This document shows, piece by piece, positions 1 through 8,273 of a stretch of 64,000 nt of DNA. Origin of the DNA: an uncultured Eggerthella sp. (lineage in GTDB: Bacteria; Actinomycetota; Coriobacteriia; Coriobacteriales; Eggerthellaceae). A program made the position numbers and the translations under genes. Location of the stretch: contig UPYK01000008.1 in NCBI GenBank assembly GCA_900538545.1, positions 1 through 64,000 of the forward strand, written 5' to 3'. Within the stretch, counting starts at the first letter, position 1, and each line of letters opens with the position of its first letter. The notes beneath the pieces were generated by a model. The model worked only from the letters and a program-made list of their open reading frames with translations, ran no database searches and was not told the DNA's origin.

Positions 1-2032
1 GCGGGTTGAAGATCCAGCAGATGAGCGTACCGAGCACTGCCAGGATCGAATCATTCTGATCCTCGACCGCCATGAAGGTGCCATCGACCACACCATAGGT
101 CGAGATGAACCATACCAAGATGCACGCAAGCAGGATGATGGTACCGGCCTTCTTGATGAACGACCAAGCACGTTCCCACATGCTACGCAGCACCGCGCCA
201 ACCGTTGGCATATGGTATGCCGGAAGCTCCATGATGAACGGTGCTGGATCGCCTGCGAAGAAGCGCGTCTTCTTCAAGATGATGCCCGTGCAGAGGATCG
301 CTGCGATGCCCAAGAAGTAAGCAGAAGGAGCGACCCACCACACGCCGCCGAACACGGCAGCCGCAAAGAGTGCGATGATCGGCAGCTTCGCGCCACACGG
401 GATGAACGTGGTGGTCATGACCGTCATGCGGCGATCGTTCTGGTTCTCGATCGTGCGCGAAGCCATGACACCAGGCACGCCGCAACCAGTACCGATCAAG
501 ATCGGTACGAACGATTTGCCCGACAGGCCGAAACGGCGGAACACACGGTCGAGAATGAACGCGATACGCGACATGTACCCGCAGCTCTCAAGGAATGCCA
601 GGAGCAGGAAGAGAACGAGCATCTGCGGGATGAAGCCGAGCACGGCACCGACACCTGCAACGATACCGTCGAGGATGAGCGCGGTCAGCCAATCAGCTGC
701 ATCGATCGACGCGAGCGCATCACCGATGATGACCGGCAGGCCGGGCACCCAGATGCCATATTCAGTTGGATCGGGTGCTCCACCTCCTGAAGCAGCGATG
801 ATGTCCTTCGCTTCTTCATATGCGGCAGCATCGACCTCGACGAGCTCGTTTTCGCCCGTTTCGTCATCATAAGCTTCATATCTGCCGACGATGCCCGCTT
901 GCTCAGCCTCGAAGAGGAAGGTATCGGACTCAGGGTCGAGTCCCTCCGCGATCGCGGCTTCATCGAAGGCTGCAACGCTCTCACTCGCGCCGTCGAATTC
1001 ATCGACGACCTCGGCATACTCATCGCCACCAGCACCTAAGAACCAGCCATCGCCGAACACGCCATCGTTAGCCCAGTCGGTCGCAAAGGTACCAACGGTC
1101 GAAACGGAAATGTAGTAGACCAAGAACATGACCACCGCGAAGATAGGAAGCGCAAGGAAGCGATTCGTGACCACGCGGTCGATCTTGTCGGAAGTGGTGA
1201 GGCCATCTTCGTTGCCGAGCGTGCGGACGCTGTGCATGATCGAAGAGATCCAGGTATAGCGTTCGTTGGCGATGACGCTTTCCGTATCATCATCGAAGTG
1301 CTTTTCGATACGCGCGATGATATCTGAAACATCGGGCGGATTCTTCAAGCTCTCGCGGATCTTCTCATCGTTCTCGAGCAGCTTGATCGCATAGAAACGC
1401 TGAAGATGCTCAGGGACTTGATCGATCGCGCCTTCTTCTTCGCGCTTAAGATCCTTGAGCGAATACTCCAAGCTGCCCTCGAAACGCTCGATGATCTCGG
1501 TAAGAGCATCTTCGACCTCACGGCTATACGCCATAGCTTCGATGCCTACCGTAGAAGGAATGGTCTTCAGGCAATTGACCACCTGATCGATTCCCTCATT
1601 CTTGAGCGCCGAGATCTCAACGACCGGGCAGCTGAGCTTCTCTTCAAGCGCGGTGATATTGATCTGATCGCCGCGTTTGCGCACCACATCCATCATGTTG
1701 ACCGCAACAACCACAGGGATGCCCATTTCGAGCAGCTGAGTGGACAGATAGAGATTGCGTTCAAGGTTGGTGCCATCGACGATGTTCAAGATGGCATCAG
1801 GGTGCTCCTTGATCAGGAAATCACGTGCGATAACCTCTTCAAGGGTGTAGGGGGAAAGTGAATAGATGCCGGGCAAGTCGGTGATCTCGATCGACTTGTC
1901 CGCTTTGAGCTTACCGCTCTTCTTCTCAACCGTAACGCCGGGCCAGTTGCCAACGTATTGGTTGGCGCCAGTGAGGGCGTTGAACAGTGTCGTCTTCCCG
2001 CAGTTCGGGTTTCCGACAAGTGCTACTCTCAT
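1..2032 (-). CDS. feoB: Ferrous iron transport protein B (partial, C-terminus outside window)
   Basis: FeoB is the inner-membrane Fe2+ permease with an N-terminal GTPase domain. About 677 codons are visible and the reading frame runs off the left edge, so the C-terminal membrane segments are missing. The start is ATG at 2032. The P-loop GNPNCGKT lies at residues 7-14, followed by the FeoB hallmark NQYVGNWPGVTVEKK, the switch motif DLPGIYSLSPY and the NMMD guanine-specificity motif. Two gate regions of hydrophobic segments follow. It is the last gene of a feoA-feoA-feoB operon and lies 123 bp after the first FeoA. Identification is certain from these motifs. Confidence 0.97.
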   Translation of the reverse strand, partial: MRVALVGNPNCGKTTLFNALTGANQYVGNWPGVTVEKKSGKLKADKSIEITDLPGIYSLSPYTLEEVIARDFLIKEHPDAILNIVDGTNLERNLYLSTQLLEMGIPVVVAVNMMDVVRKRGDQINITALEEKLSCPVVEISALKNEGIDQVVNCLKTIPSTVGIEAMAYSREVEDALTEIIERFEGSLEYSLKDLKREEEGAIDQVPEHLQRFYAIKLLENDEKIRESLKNPPDVSDIIARIEKHFDDDTESVIANERYTWISSIMHSVRTLGNEDGLTTSDKIDRVVTNRFLALPIFAVVMFLVYYISVSTVGTFATDWANDGVFGDGWFLGAGGDEYAEVVDEFDGASESVAAFDEAAIAEGLDPESDTFLFEAEQAGIVGRYEAYDDETGENELVEVDAAAYEEAKDIIAASGGGAPDPTEYGIWVPGLPVIIGDALASIDAADWLTALILDGIVAGVGAVLGFIPQMLVLFLLLAFLESCGYMSRIAFILDRVFRRFGLSGKSFVPILIGTGCGVPGVMASRTIENQNDRRMTVMTTTFIPCGAKLPIIALFAAAVFGGVWWVAPSAYFLGIAAILCTGIILKKTRFFAGDPAPFIMELPAYHMPTVGAVLRSMWERAWSFIKKAGTIILLACILVWFISTYGVVDGTFMAVEDQNDSILAVLGTLICWIFNP

Positions 2033-2155
2033 GCGTTGAACTCCTTTATTGTTTACTGTAGCTAACTTATGTTTCAAAAATAAGGCGCACCTGCGCCACT
2101 GAAGAGCCACTGCGCTCGCATGAGCCCAATAGACTACTGAACATAATGAGAGGCT

Positions 2156-2377
2156 TTAAGAAACCTCGACCATTTGAGCATCATCCTTGCGCAACGAGAG
2201 CTCGTAGCCGCGGATGGTGACCTCGACCGGATCGCCCAAGGGGGCAACCTTGCGAATGTACACAGGAATCCCTTTGGTGATTCCCATATCCATGATGCGT
2301 CGCTTAACGGCACCCGTGCCATTGAGCTTCGTTACGGTAACGGTCTCGCCCGGTTTTGCTTCACGAAGAGTCTTCAC
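2156..2377 (-). CDS. feoA: FeoA domain protein (copy adjacent to feoB)
   Basis: This 73-residue protein is a stand-alone FeoA, a small SH3-like cytoplasmic domain that assists FeoB in ferrous iron uptake. Family features visible are the start MKTLREAKPGETVTV, the central RRIMDMGITKGIPVYIRKVAPLGDP and the terminal GYELSLRKDDAQMVEV. It lies between a second FeoA gene and feoB on the minus strand. A Shine-Dalgarno-like AGGAGG-type stretch lies just upstream. The family is confident; the division of labour between the two FeoA copies cannot be told from sequence. Confidence 0.95.
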   Translation of the reverse strand: MKTLREAKPGETVTVTKLNGTGAVKRRIMDMGITKGIPVYIRKVAPLGDPVEVTIRGYELSLRKDDAQMVEVS

Positions 2378-2412
2378 TGTTCCTCCTTCCCTACTCGTAT
2401 CCTACTCGCTTA

Positions 2413-2622
2413 TCAAATAACGATATTCTTTGCCAACTCAGACGAAAGCGCGACGCGAGAACCTTTCACATTCACGACCAAGTTGCCGCCAATGCGAGAG
2501 ATCACGCGGACGGTCTCTCCAGGAAGAAAGCCGAGATCTTCAAGATGACGATGGACATCTCCAATGCCATGAAGTTGTTTTACATGGTAAAGACCATTTT
2601 TCTTAACCTCTGCTAAGACCAT
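2413..2622 (-). CDS. feoA: FeoA domain protein (first gene of feo operon)
   Basis: This 69-residue protein is a second, diverged FeoA (motifs HLEDLGFLPGETVRVISRIGG and SRVALSSELAKNIVI). It is the promoter-proximal gene of feoA-feoA-feoB. The ATG at 2622 is preceded by AAGGAGAGG at a good distance. Gram-positive and anaerobic lineages often carry two FeoA proteins with one FeoB; the copy here shares the fold but has low identity with its neighbour, so it is not a recent duplication. Cytoplasmic partner of FeoB by family knowledge. Confidence 0.95.
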   Translation of the reverse strand: MVLAEVKKNGLYHVKQLHGIGDVHRHLEDLGFLPGETVRVISRIGGNLVVNVKGSRVALSSELAKNIVI

Positions 2623-2656
2623 GCGATCACTTCCTCTCCTTGATGGAGCGCACTCT

Positions 2657-2674
2657 AGTTACCCATGGGTAACT
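2657..2674. promoter_or_regulatory. 18-bp perfect palindrome downstream of feo promoter (candidate operator)
   Basis: AGTTACCCATGGGTAACT reads identically on both strands. It lies about 10-27 bp after the predicted feo transcription start, where a bound repressor would block transcription. A short DtxR-type regulator is encoded at 18526-18912, so iron- or manganese-dependent repression is a reasonable inference, but the sequence is not a textbook DtxR, IdeR or Fur box. Confidence 0.5.
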
Positions 2675-2689
2675 CGCTCCTTGGTTCAT

Positions 2690-2718
2690 ATGTTAACTAT
2701 GTGAAACTCAAAGGTCAA
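2690..2718 (-). promoter_or_regulatory. Sigma70-type promoter of the feo operon
   Basis: On the minus strand TTGACC (2718-2713) and TAACAT (2695-2690) are separated by exactly 17 bp. The predicted transcription start is near 2683, about 60 nt before the first feoA. The spacing and the near-consensus -35 make this one of the better promoters in the window. Confidence 0.65.
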
Positions 2719-2888
2719 GAAAAAGATCCTGAGAAATCTGGAGATAGGCGATGTGAAATCAGATACGAACTGAATGACCCTAAAACCCCAGGTAATAAGA
2801 CAATAGCGTGATCGCTCTCACCTAACGAAAAAAGAACTTGAGCGTTTATTTGCCTACTATCGGCACTGCCCTGCTGAAGATTCGTGCC

Positions 2889-3332
2889 CTAGGCAAGCGA
2901 CGAAGGATTCGATGCGTCAGACAGATCGACGTTCTGCTCTTCGAAGAATCGATCGAGCTCTTCAGGAGTGATATCGGTTGGGCCCAATTCGAAGCCATAA
3001 GCGCGCGCAAGAGCCTGTGCTTGTCCAGCTCGCAAGGTGGCACGCTCATGGAATCCCGCCTCAGAAAGGTAGTGCGATTCGAGCATGAGGGTGCGTGAGA
3101 TATAGCCGATGAGCGCAGGATCGGTTTGGGAGAGCTGCACCATGGCAACAAAGGATTCGGGCGCCATCTGCAAGAGCAGCGCACCGTCGATCTCAGTGGT
3201 CTTATCGAGGGCAGCTTCGAGCAGCTCCGCTGCCCCTTCCGGGTCTTCATCACCCTGAGCACGCAACATGCTTTCACGCATCGCGATCGCGAGCGCAGTG
3301 AACATGCGCATAAGATAGTCTTGCTGAAGCAT
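2889..3332 (-). CDS. Hypothetical protein at the end of the ruv operon
   Basis: A 147-residue, largely helical, acidic soluble protein beginning MLQQDYLMRMFTALAIAMRE. The opening resembles small uncharacterised proteins of the DUF6483 type, but that match is from memory and tentative. There is no signal peptide, membrane segment or catalytic motif. The middle looks like a tetratricopeptide-like helix array (Ala/Leu/Glu rich, residues 30-120). Its ATG follows the ruvB stop codon with no intervening base, so it is translationally coupled to ruvB. It may be a housekeeping passenger and nothing ties it to recombination directly. Confidence 0.75.
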   Translation of the reverse strand: MLQQDYLMRMFTALAIAMRESMLRAQGDEDPEGAAELLEAALDKTTEIDGALLLQMAPESFVAMVQLSQTDPALIGYISRTLMLESHYLSEAGFHERATLRAGQAQALARAYGFELGPTDITPEELDRFFEEQNVDLSDASNPSSLA

Positions 3333-4397
3333 TTAAAGCATCCCTTCAGGAAATATCATGCCGATGTGCTCGAACGCCCGCCGCGTAGCCTGACGCCCTT
3401 TTGGAGTACGAACGAGCAAGCCTTGTTGCATAAGATAAGGCTCGTAGACATCTTCGAGCGTTTCAGGCACTTCAGAGAGCGCCGAAGCGAGCGTGGAGAG
3501 ACCTACGGGGCGCCCTGCAAACTGACCACAGAGCATTTCAAGGATGCGATTATCCACGGCATCGAGGCCGAGCGAATCAACCTCGAAGAACGAGAGCGCC
3601 TGCGCTGCGCAGTCTTCGTCGATGCCCTTCACCTGCGCCCAATCGCGCACACGCTTCAACAGGCGATTCGCCAAGCGCGGTGTGCCACGACTGCGACGTG
3701 CGATCTCAAGAGCGCCGTCTTCAGAGATCGCAACATCGAGGATACCCGCTGATCGCGTGATGATCTGCGCGAGCTCTTCAGGCTCGTAGTAGTTAAGGCG
3801 AAATGCGATGCCAAAACGATCGCGCAAAGGGCCCGTGAGAAGACCTGTTCTCGTAGTCGCGCCGATGAGCGTGAACGGCGGCAGGTCAAGGCGGATCGAA
3901 CGAGCAGCCGGACCCTTCCCTACCACGATATCGAGCACGAAGTCTTCCAGTGCGGGATAGAGGATCTCTTCGACCATGCGATTCAAACGATGGATCTCAT
4001 CGATGAAGAGCACATCGCCCTCTTCAAGGTTGGTAAGGATCGCCGCGAGATCGCCTGTGCGCTCGATAGCAGGCCCGCTGGTGACCTTGATATTCGCCCC
4101 CATCTCGTGCGCAACCACGCTCGCAAGGGTAGTTTTACCCAAGCCCGGCGGTCCAGAGAACAGAATGTGATCGACCGCATCGCTGCGCTGGCGTGCAGCC
4201 TCGATAAGAATGAGTAGGCTATCTTTGACCTTCTGCTGGCCGATGTAGTCGTTGAGCTTGCGCGGACGAAGCGAGCGCTCGAGCGCTAGATCGTCTTCCT
4301 GCAGATCGACCGAACACATACGCGCTGAAGGAAGCGACTCACTTGAGTCAGCCGACGCATCGTAGATAAGATTCTCTATTTCGAAGGATTCTTCCAC
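3333..4397 (-). CDS. ruvB: Holliday junction branch migration helicase RuvB
   Basis: RuvB is the AAA+ motor that drives branch migration of Holliday junctions with RuvA. The 354-residue product has Walker A GPPGLGKT at 82-89, Walker B FIDEIHRL, sensor motif GATTRTG and the C-terminal winged helix ending GRQATRRAFEHIG. The start is GTG at 4397 with AGGAGAG upstream; this gives a 40-residue N-terminal extension before the usual LRPRKLNDYIGQ, so a later start is possible. It lies 7 bp after ruvA. Confidence 0.97.
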   Translation of the reverse strand: MEESFEIENLIYDASADSSESLPSARMCSVDLQEDDLALERSLRPRKLNDYIGQQKVKDSLLILIEAARQRSDAVDHILFSGPPGLGKTTLASVVAHEMGANIKVTSGPAIERTGDLAAILTNLEEGDVLFIDEIHRLNRMVEEILYPALEDFVLDIVVGKGPAARSIRLDLPPFTLIGATTRTGLLTGPLRDRFGIAFRLNYYEPEELAQIITRSAGILDVAISEDGALEIARRSRGTPRLANRLLKRVRDWAQVKGIDEDCAAQALSFFEVDSLGLDAVDNRILEMLCGQFAGRPVGLSTLASALSEVPETLEDVYEPYLMQQGLLVRTPKGRQATRRAFEHIGMIFPEGML

Positions 4398-4404
4398 GCC
4401 GTTA

Positions 4405-4989
4405 TTACTCTCCTAAGCGTTTGAGCGCATAACGAATGAGCTCCGACTCACTCGCATCAGCAGGCGCATCTTTAAGTGCCAATTCAGCCTCGGTTTGAGT
4501 GAAGCCCATGGACAAGAGCGCATCGGCAGCCCCATCGAACGACTGAGACGATCCAGTGCTCGTTGCGAATAGAGGACCGACCTCACTTTGCCCCAGAGCA
4601 TCCTTTAATTCTAAGACAATTCGTGAAGCGGTCTTCTTGCCAACGCCAGGAATCTTCTGAACTGTTGCAACATCTTGCGAAACGATCGCAGCGATGAGCT
4701 CCGTTGCTTTGAAACGCGAGAGCGCCGATAAGGCCACCTTCGGTCCGATCCCTGAAACCGTGATAAGGCGCTCAAAAAGGCTTCGCTCCTCTTCGTCTAC
4801 GAAGCCATAGAGCACGAGGGCATCTTCTCGTACATATAAATAAGTAAGAACGAGCACTTCGTCACCCTTGCTGCCGAGGCTCGAAAGTGCGTGATACGAC
4901 ATGGCAACGCGATATCCGATGCCATTCACTTCGATGAGCGCGCTTTCGCTATCGCTGCCGACCAATGTACCTCTGATAAACGAAATCAT
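4405..4989 (-). CDS. ruvA: Holliday junction DNA helicase subunit RuvA
   Basis: RuvA binds the four-way junction and loads RuvB. The 194-residue protein begins MISFIRGTLVGSDSESALIEVNG, has the helix-hairpin-helix pair LITVSGIGPKVALSAL and VQKIPGVGKKTASRIVLEL, and a C-terminal three-helix RuvB-binding domain (ALLSMGFTQTEAELAL). An AGGATC ribosome site precedes the ATG. It is the second gene of ruvC-ruvA-ruvB. Confidence 0.97.
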   Translation of the reverse strand: MISFIRGTLVGSDSESALIEVNGIGYRVAMSYHALSSLGSKGDEVLVLTYLYVREDALVLYGFVDEEERSLFERLITVSGIGPKVALSALSRFKATELIAAIVSQDVATVQKIPGVGKKTASRIVLELKDALGQSEVGPLFATSTGSSQSFDGAADALLSMGFTQTEAELALKDAPADASESELIRYALKRLGE

Positions 4990-5034
4990 GATGATCCTCT
5001 ATGAGTTAATTGACTGCTTCACGGGCATCTCTAG

Positions 5035-5547
5035 CTATGCCGTTCGTTCGGTATAGCCCGAAGCATCGAACGCATGGGTCGAAAAGCAGATCGCAGCGGC
5101 AAGCGCATCTGCCGCATGATCTGGCTCGGGAGGCTTTTCGAGCGAGAGCACCTGCTTGACCATGTATTGGACCTGGGCCTTATCTGCACTTCCCGTTCCC
5201 ACCACAGCGAGCTTGATCTGACGCGGAGAGAACTCCCCTACCTCGATCGGTCCACTTCCGCACGCAGCAAGCGCGGCACCTCTCGCCTGGCCGGTTGCGA
5301 ATGCTGCCGTGATGTTCTGTCCGAACCACACCGTTTCGATACCCACACAACTAGGCTTGAAGCGCTGCACCACCGCCGTTGTTTGCTCATAGATCTTACG
5401 CAAACGAGCTGCAAGAGGCTCATGGGGACTCGTGCTCACACAACCATACGCCAAGCACTGAAGGCGCGCTCCACTCTGACGCACGACCCCCCAGCCGGTA
5501 TTCGCAAGACCAGGATCGATACCTAATATGATGCGCTCGGTGGGCAA
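5035..5547 (-). CDS. ruvC: Crossover junction endodeoxyribonuclease RuvC
   Basis: RuvC cleaves Holliday junctions. Visible motifs are IILGIDPGLANTGWG (first catalytic Asp), VGIETVWFGQN (Glu) and the C-terminal EPDHAADALAAAIC (Asp/His pair). The start is uncertain: the frame is open to TTG at 5613 with ATG codons at 5595 and 5571. I chose TTG at 5547 because it has AGAAGGGAG a few bases upstream and gives 170 residues, the usual family length, with the GIDPG motif near the N-terminus as in other RuvC proteins. It is divergent from the Tad operon. Confidence 0.9.
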   Translation of the reverse strand: MPTERIILGIDPGLANTGWGVVRQSGARLQCLAYGCVSTSPHEPLAARLRKIYEQTTAVVQRFKPSCVGIETVWFGQNITAAFATGQARGAALAACGSGPIEVGEFSPRQIKLAVVGTGSADKAQVQYMVKQVLSLEKPPEPDHAADALAAAICFSTHAFDASGYTERTA

Positions 5548-5649
5548 AAGGCTCCCTTCTAAAACAAACATTTGTTCGTATGATACCACAATCATCCCCC
5601 TCGCAAGCACCAAACCCCATCTTCACGGTTTCTGCATGTGCAGAAAAAG

Positions 5650-5725
5650 TTCAAATTATTGTGAGTTGCGCGCTTTTTAAAGTTCAAATTTTTTTCAAAT
5701 TTTTATAAGGATGCTTTCTCACAAT
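5650..5725 (+). promoter_or_regulatory. AT-rich upstream region of the Tad operon with phased repeats
   Basis: In the ruvC-cpaB gap, TTCAAATT-type octamers start at 5650, 5683 and 5694, which are spaced 33 and 11 bp and so lie on the same helix face. They sit inside an A/T tract between ATTGTGAG (5658-5665) and its inverted copy CTCACAAT (5718-5725). A TATAAG-like -10 lies at about 5704. No good -35 is seen, which suggests activator-dependent expression. Inference only. Confidence 0.35.
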
Positions 5726-5751
5726 AAAGATACGAAACCTAAGGGGAAGCA

Positions 5752-6519
5752 ATGAAGAAACAACTACTCATAGCAGGAATCATCTGTGGAATCATCTGCG
5801 CTGCGTGCGTCTTTCTCTATACCGAGATGGTCTATGCCGAAGCCGATTCCAAACGAAGCGAAGCGCTCGAGCGCTATGGCGGCGAACAGGTCGAGGTCGT
5901 GGTCGCAACACGCACGATCCATCCTGGCGAAACGCTCGACCCATCGAACTGCACCACCAAAACATGGTTGAGCGATCTTCTTCCCGACGGCGCCTTGATG
6001 GAGCTTAGCGAGATGGAAGGAAAGCAAGCCACCTCGCTCATCCTTGAAGGCGAAGTGGTCTCGCAAAGCAGATTCAACAACGAAACCCAAGAACTCGATA
6101 TCCCTGCAGGATACGTGGCGATCGCCTTGCCAGCGGAAGACATCCAGGCAGTGGGTGGACGCATCAGCGCGGGAAGCAAGGTCGACGTGTATGCCACCGG
6201 AGCGAAGACCACCTGTTTGGGGCGCGATCTTGAAGTGCTCGCAACGAGCGCTGATAACGATGAGAGCTCTTCGCGCACGAAGCTCACCTGGATCACCCTT
6301 GCCGTGAAACCTGAAAAGGCGCAAGAGTTCGTAACTGCCTCTGAATCGCTCGCGATCTATTTCACCCTTCCTTCAGGCAAAAGCCAAGAGACTCCCGCTC
6401 AGGAAGGTGAGGCGGCAAAGAACGAACAGGACGCGAATACGGAGAACAAGACCGAAGGGCAGAACGCCCCCGAAAAGACCGATACCGATGAGCAGAACAC
6501 CACGATCGAACTGAAGTGA
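5752..6519 (+). CDS. cpaB: Pilus assembly protein CpaB (SAF domain, RcpC/CpaB family)
   Basis: The 255-residue protein has an N-terminal membrane anchor (residues 4-24) and an SAF domain from about residue 47 (VEVVVATRTIHPGETLDPSNC), followed by the second half PAGYVAIALPAEDIQAVGGRI typical of CpaB/RcpC. In Gram-negatives this family works with the secretin; in monoderms its role is less clear. The C-terminus is a low-complexity Glu/Asn/Thr tail. AAGGGGAAGCA precedes the ATG. It opens a plus-strand Tad operon. Confidence 0.9.
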   Translation: MKKQLLIAGIICGIICAACVFLYTEMVYAEADSKRSEALERYGGEQVEVVVATRTIHPGETLDPSNCTTKTWLSDLLPDGALMELSEMEGKQATSLILEGEVVSQSRFNNETQELDIPAGYVAIALPAEDIQAVGGRISAGSKVDVYATGAKTTCLGRDLEVLATSADNDESSSRTKLTWITLAVKPEKAQEFVTASESLAIYFTLPSGKSQETPAQEGEAAKNEQDANTENKTEGQNAPEKTDTDEQNTTIELK

Positions 6520-6563
6520 ACGATCGATTCAGCGAATCTCAAGACCAGTTAGGAGAAACCATC

Positions 6564-8225
6564 ATGATGAGCAAGATTGCCCTGTGCGCAGATTCACAGT
6601 GCCTCAACGATCCCGCCACGCTCGGGCTTAAAGGGGAGCGCATCCTCGATCAAACCTGGATCGTTCCTTTTGCAGATGCCTTGATCGCGCGCAAGTATCT
6701 TCATGAACACGATGTGGCAGAAACATGGGTGGTCTCGAACGATACGATCGACGGGATCAATCTCGCTGCCGCCCTCAAGAAGGACAATGCCAGACAAGCG
6801 GTGCGTCTATTCCTCTCTTCACCCTCTGGTTCGAAGATGAGCCGCTGTCAAAACGCTGGAGTTATCCCCATTTGCGGAAGCCGCGAATTCGCCCATCTTT
6901 ATACTGCCCACAAACTGGACCATGCCCAAGCTCAAAAGAGGCCAGAATTTCGAGAGCACCCCTTCCCTGAAACGAACGATACACAGCAGCTCCTTGATAA
7001 TCGGATGATGCAGAACAGCACTCAGGTGCGCGCCGATTCTGCTTCACCACAATACGAAACGTTCGCCGCGCGCGAACAAAAACCGCAAACGAGCGAAGAG
7101 GCCGTCTCCCCGGTTACGGTAAGGCGAATCGTACATGATCGCAGTGGACAAACCGCGCCCCTACCCACCATCGATATCGACGAGATCCCCCTCATCACCA
7201 ATGTGAACGCACCCGTTCATAGCAAGACCTATGATGCAAGACCCATCCCAGAAGACACCGCTTCAGAGGCACCCTTTTCGCGAGGAACCGCTTCACCCGT
7301 TCCTCCACGAAAGGACTTCACACCACCAGCAAGCGAAACACCAAGCAGCACCGTAACGACCGTTGCTGCAACGAAGAAAGCCTCCGCAAAGCAGATCGTC
7401 TCTCAGGTCAAAGGTGCGCACATCATAAGCGTCGTGAGCGGAAGTGGCGGCACAGGAAAGAGCGCCATCGCTACCATGGGCGCACTGCTCGCACAGAAAC
7501 GAGGCATCAAAACGCTTCTGCTCGATGCCGATTTCCAGTTCGGCGACCTGAAGTATCTGCTCGGCTACAAGGAAACGCTCGAGGTAGGCGATATCCTCAC
7601 CCACCCCGAACAGATAGAGACGCTGCTCAAACAGGATTCCTGGCCAGCGCTTCTCTCTGCTCCCGCAAAACTCGAATACTCAGAAGTTGCCGAAGAGCGC
7701 ATCGGAGAACTGCTCGCTTACCTTAAACCGCATTTCGACTTGATCGTAGTGAACACCGGATCGTTTTGGTCGGAATTCCATTTGCAGCTTCTCGAAGCAT
7801 CGAATGGCGTATTCTTCGTCATCGACCAAAGGCCTTCTTCCGTGCGCGCTTGCAACCATGCGCTCGATCTGTGCGCGCGGTGCGGCATAGCCACTACCTC
7901 GTTCTCCTACTTGCTGAACTTCTGCTCCAAAAAATCGCTCCTGAGCACGCTCGATGTTTCATGTGCGCTCAAGGGTGCAACGGTGCACGAGGTCAAGGAC
8001 GGCGGCACAGAAGTTGGCGAATTGCTCGGTGCCGGAATGGCGCATAAGCTCTCACGGGTGAACAACCTCTTCTGCTCGAGCATGGCCAGCTTGCTTGAGA
8101 AGACCGTATTCGAGTACGTGAAGCCCTCCCTCGATCCGTCTGCGAACCCCACGCGCGAAAAGAGCACCCTGCCCGAAAAGACGAAACTACGCGGAAGGCA
8201 GAAGCGCCGTGCGGCATGCTACTGA
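6564..8225 (+). CDS. cpaE: TadZ/CpaE-like ParA-family ATPase
   Basis: CpaE/TadZ is a MinD/ParA-type ATPase that positions the Tad machine. I placed the start at ATG 6564 because AGGAG lies 8 nt upstream; an in-frame GTG at 6516 overlapping cpaB has no such site. The 553-residue product has an atypical receiver-like N-terminus (about 1-110), a long low-complexity linker (110-275) and a C-terminal ATPase domain with a P-loop variant SGSGGTGKS near residue 292 and LLLDADFQFGDLKYLLG. The usual first P-loop lysine of ParA proteins (KGG) is replaced by SGG, as in several CpaE proteins. Confidence 0.88.
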   Translation: MMSKIALCADSQCLNDPATLGLKGERILDQTWIVPFADALIARKYLHEHDVAETWVVSNDTIDGINLAAALKKDNARQAVRLFLSSPSGSKMSRCQNAGVIPICGSREFAHLYTAHKLDHAQAQKRPEFREHPFPETNDTQQLLDNRMMQNSTQVRADSASPQYETFAAREQKPQTSEEAVSPVTVRRIVHDRSGQTAPLPTIDIDEIPLITNVNAPVHSKTYDARPIPEDTASEAPFSRGTASPVPPRKDFTPPASETPSSTVTTVAATKKASAKQIVSQVKGAHIISVVSGSGGTGKSAIATMGALLAQKRGIKTLLLDADFQFGDLKYLLGYKETLEVGDILTHPEQIETLLKQDSWPALLSAPAKLEYSEVAEERIGELLAYLKPHFDLIVVNTGSFWSEFHLQLLEASNGVFFVIDQRPSSVRACNHALDLCARCGIATTSFSYLLNFCSKKSLLSTLDVSCALKGATVHEVKDGGTEVGELLGAGMAHKLSRVNNLFCSSMASLLEKTVFEYVKPSLDPSANPTREKSTLPEKTKLRGRQKRRAACY

Positions 8226-8273
8226 TCCATCCCTTGAACAGGCAGGCAGATTAGAACGAGAAAGGAGGAACGT

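Noticed and set aside
5548..5613. Longer RuvC N-terminus
   Set aside because: No good ribosome site for the upstream starts; 170 residues fits the family better.
6516..6563. GTG start overlapping cpaB for the TadZ gene
   Set aside because: AGGAG before ATG 6564 gives a better start.
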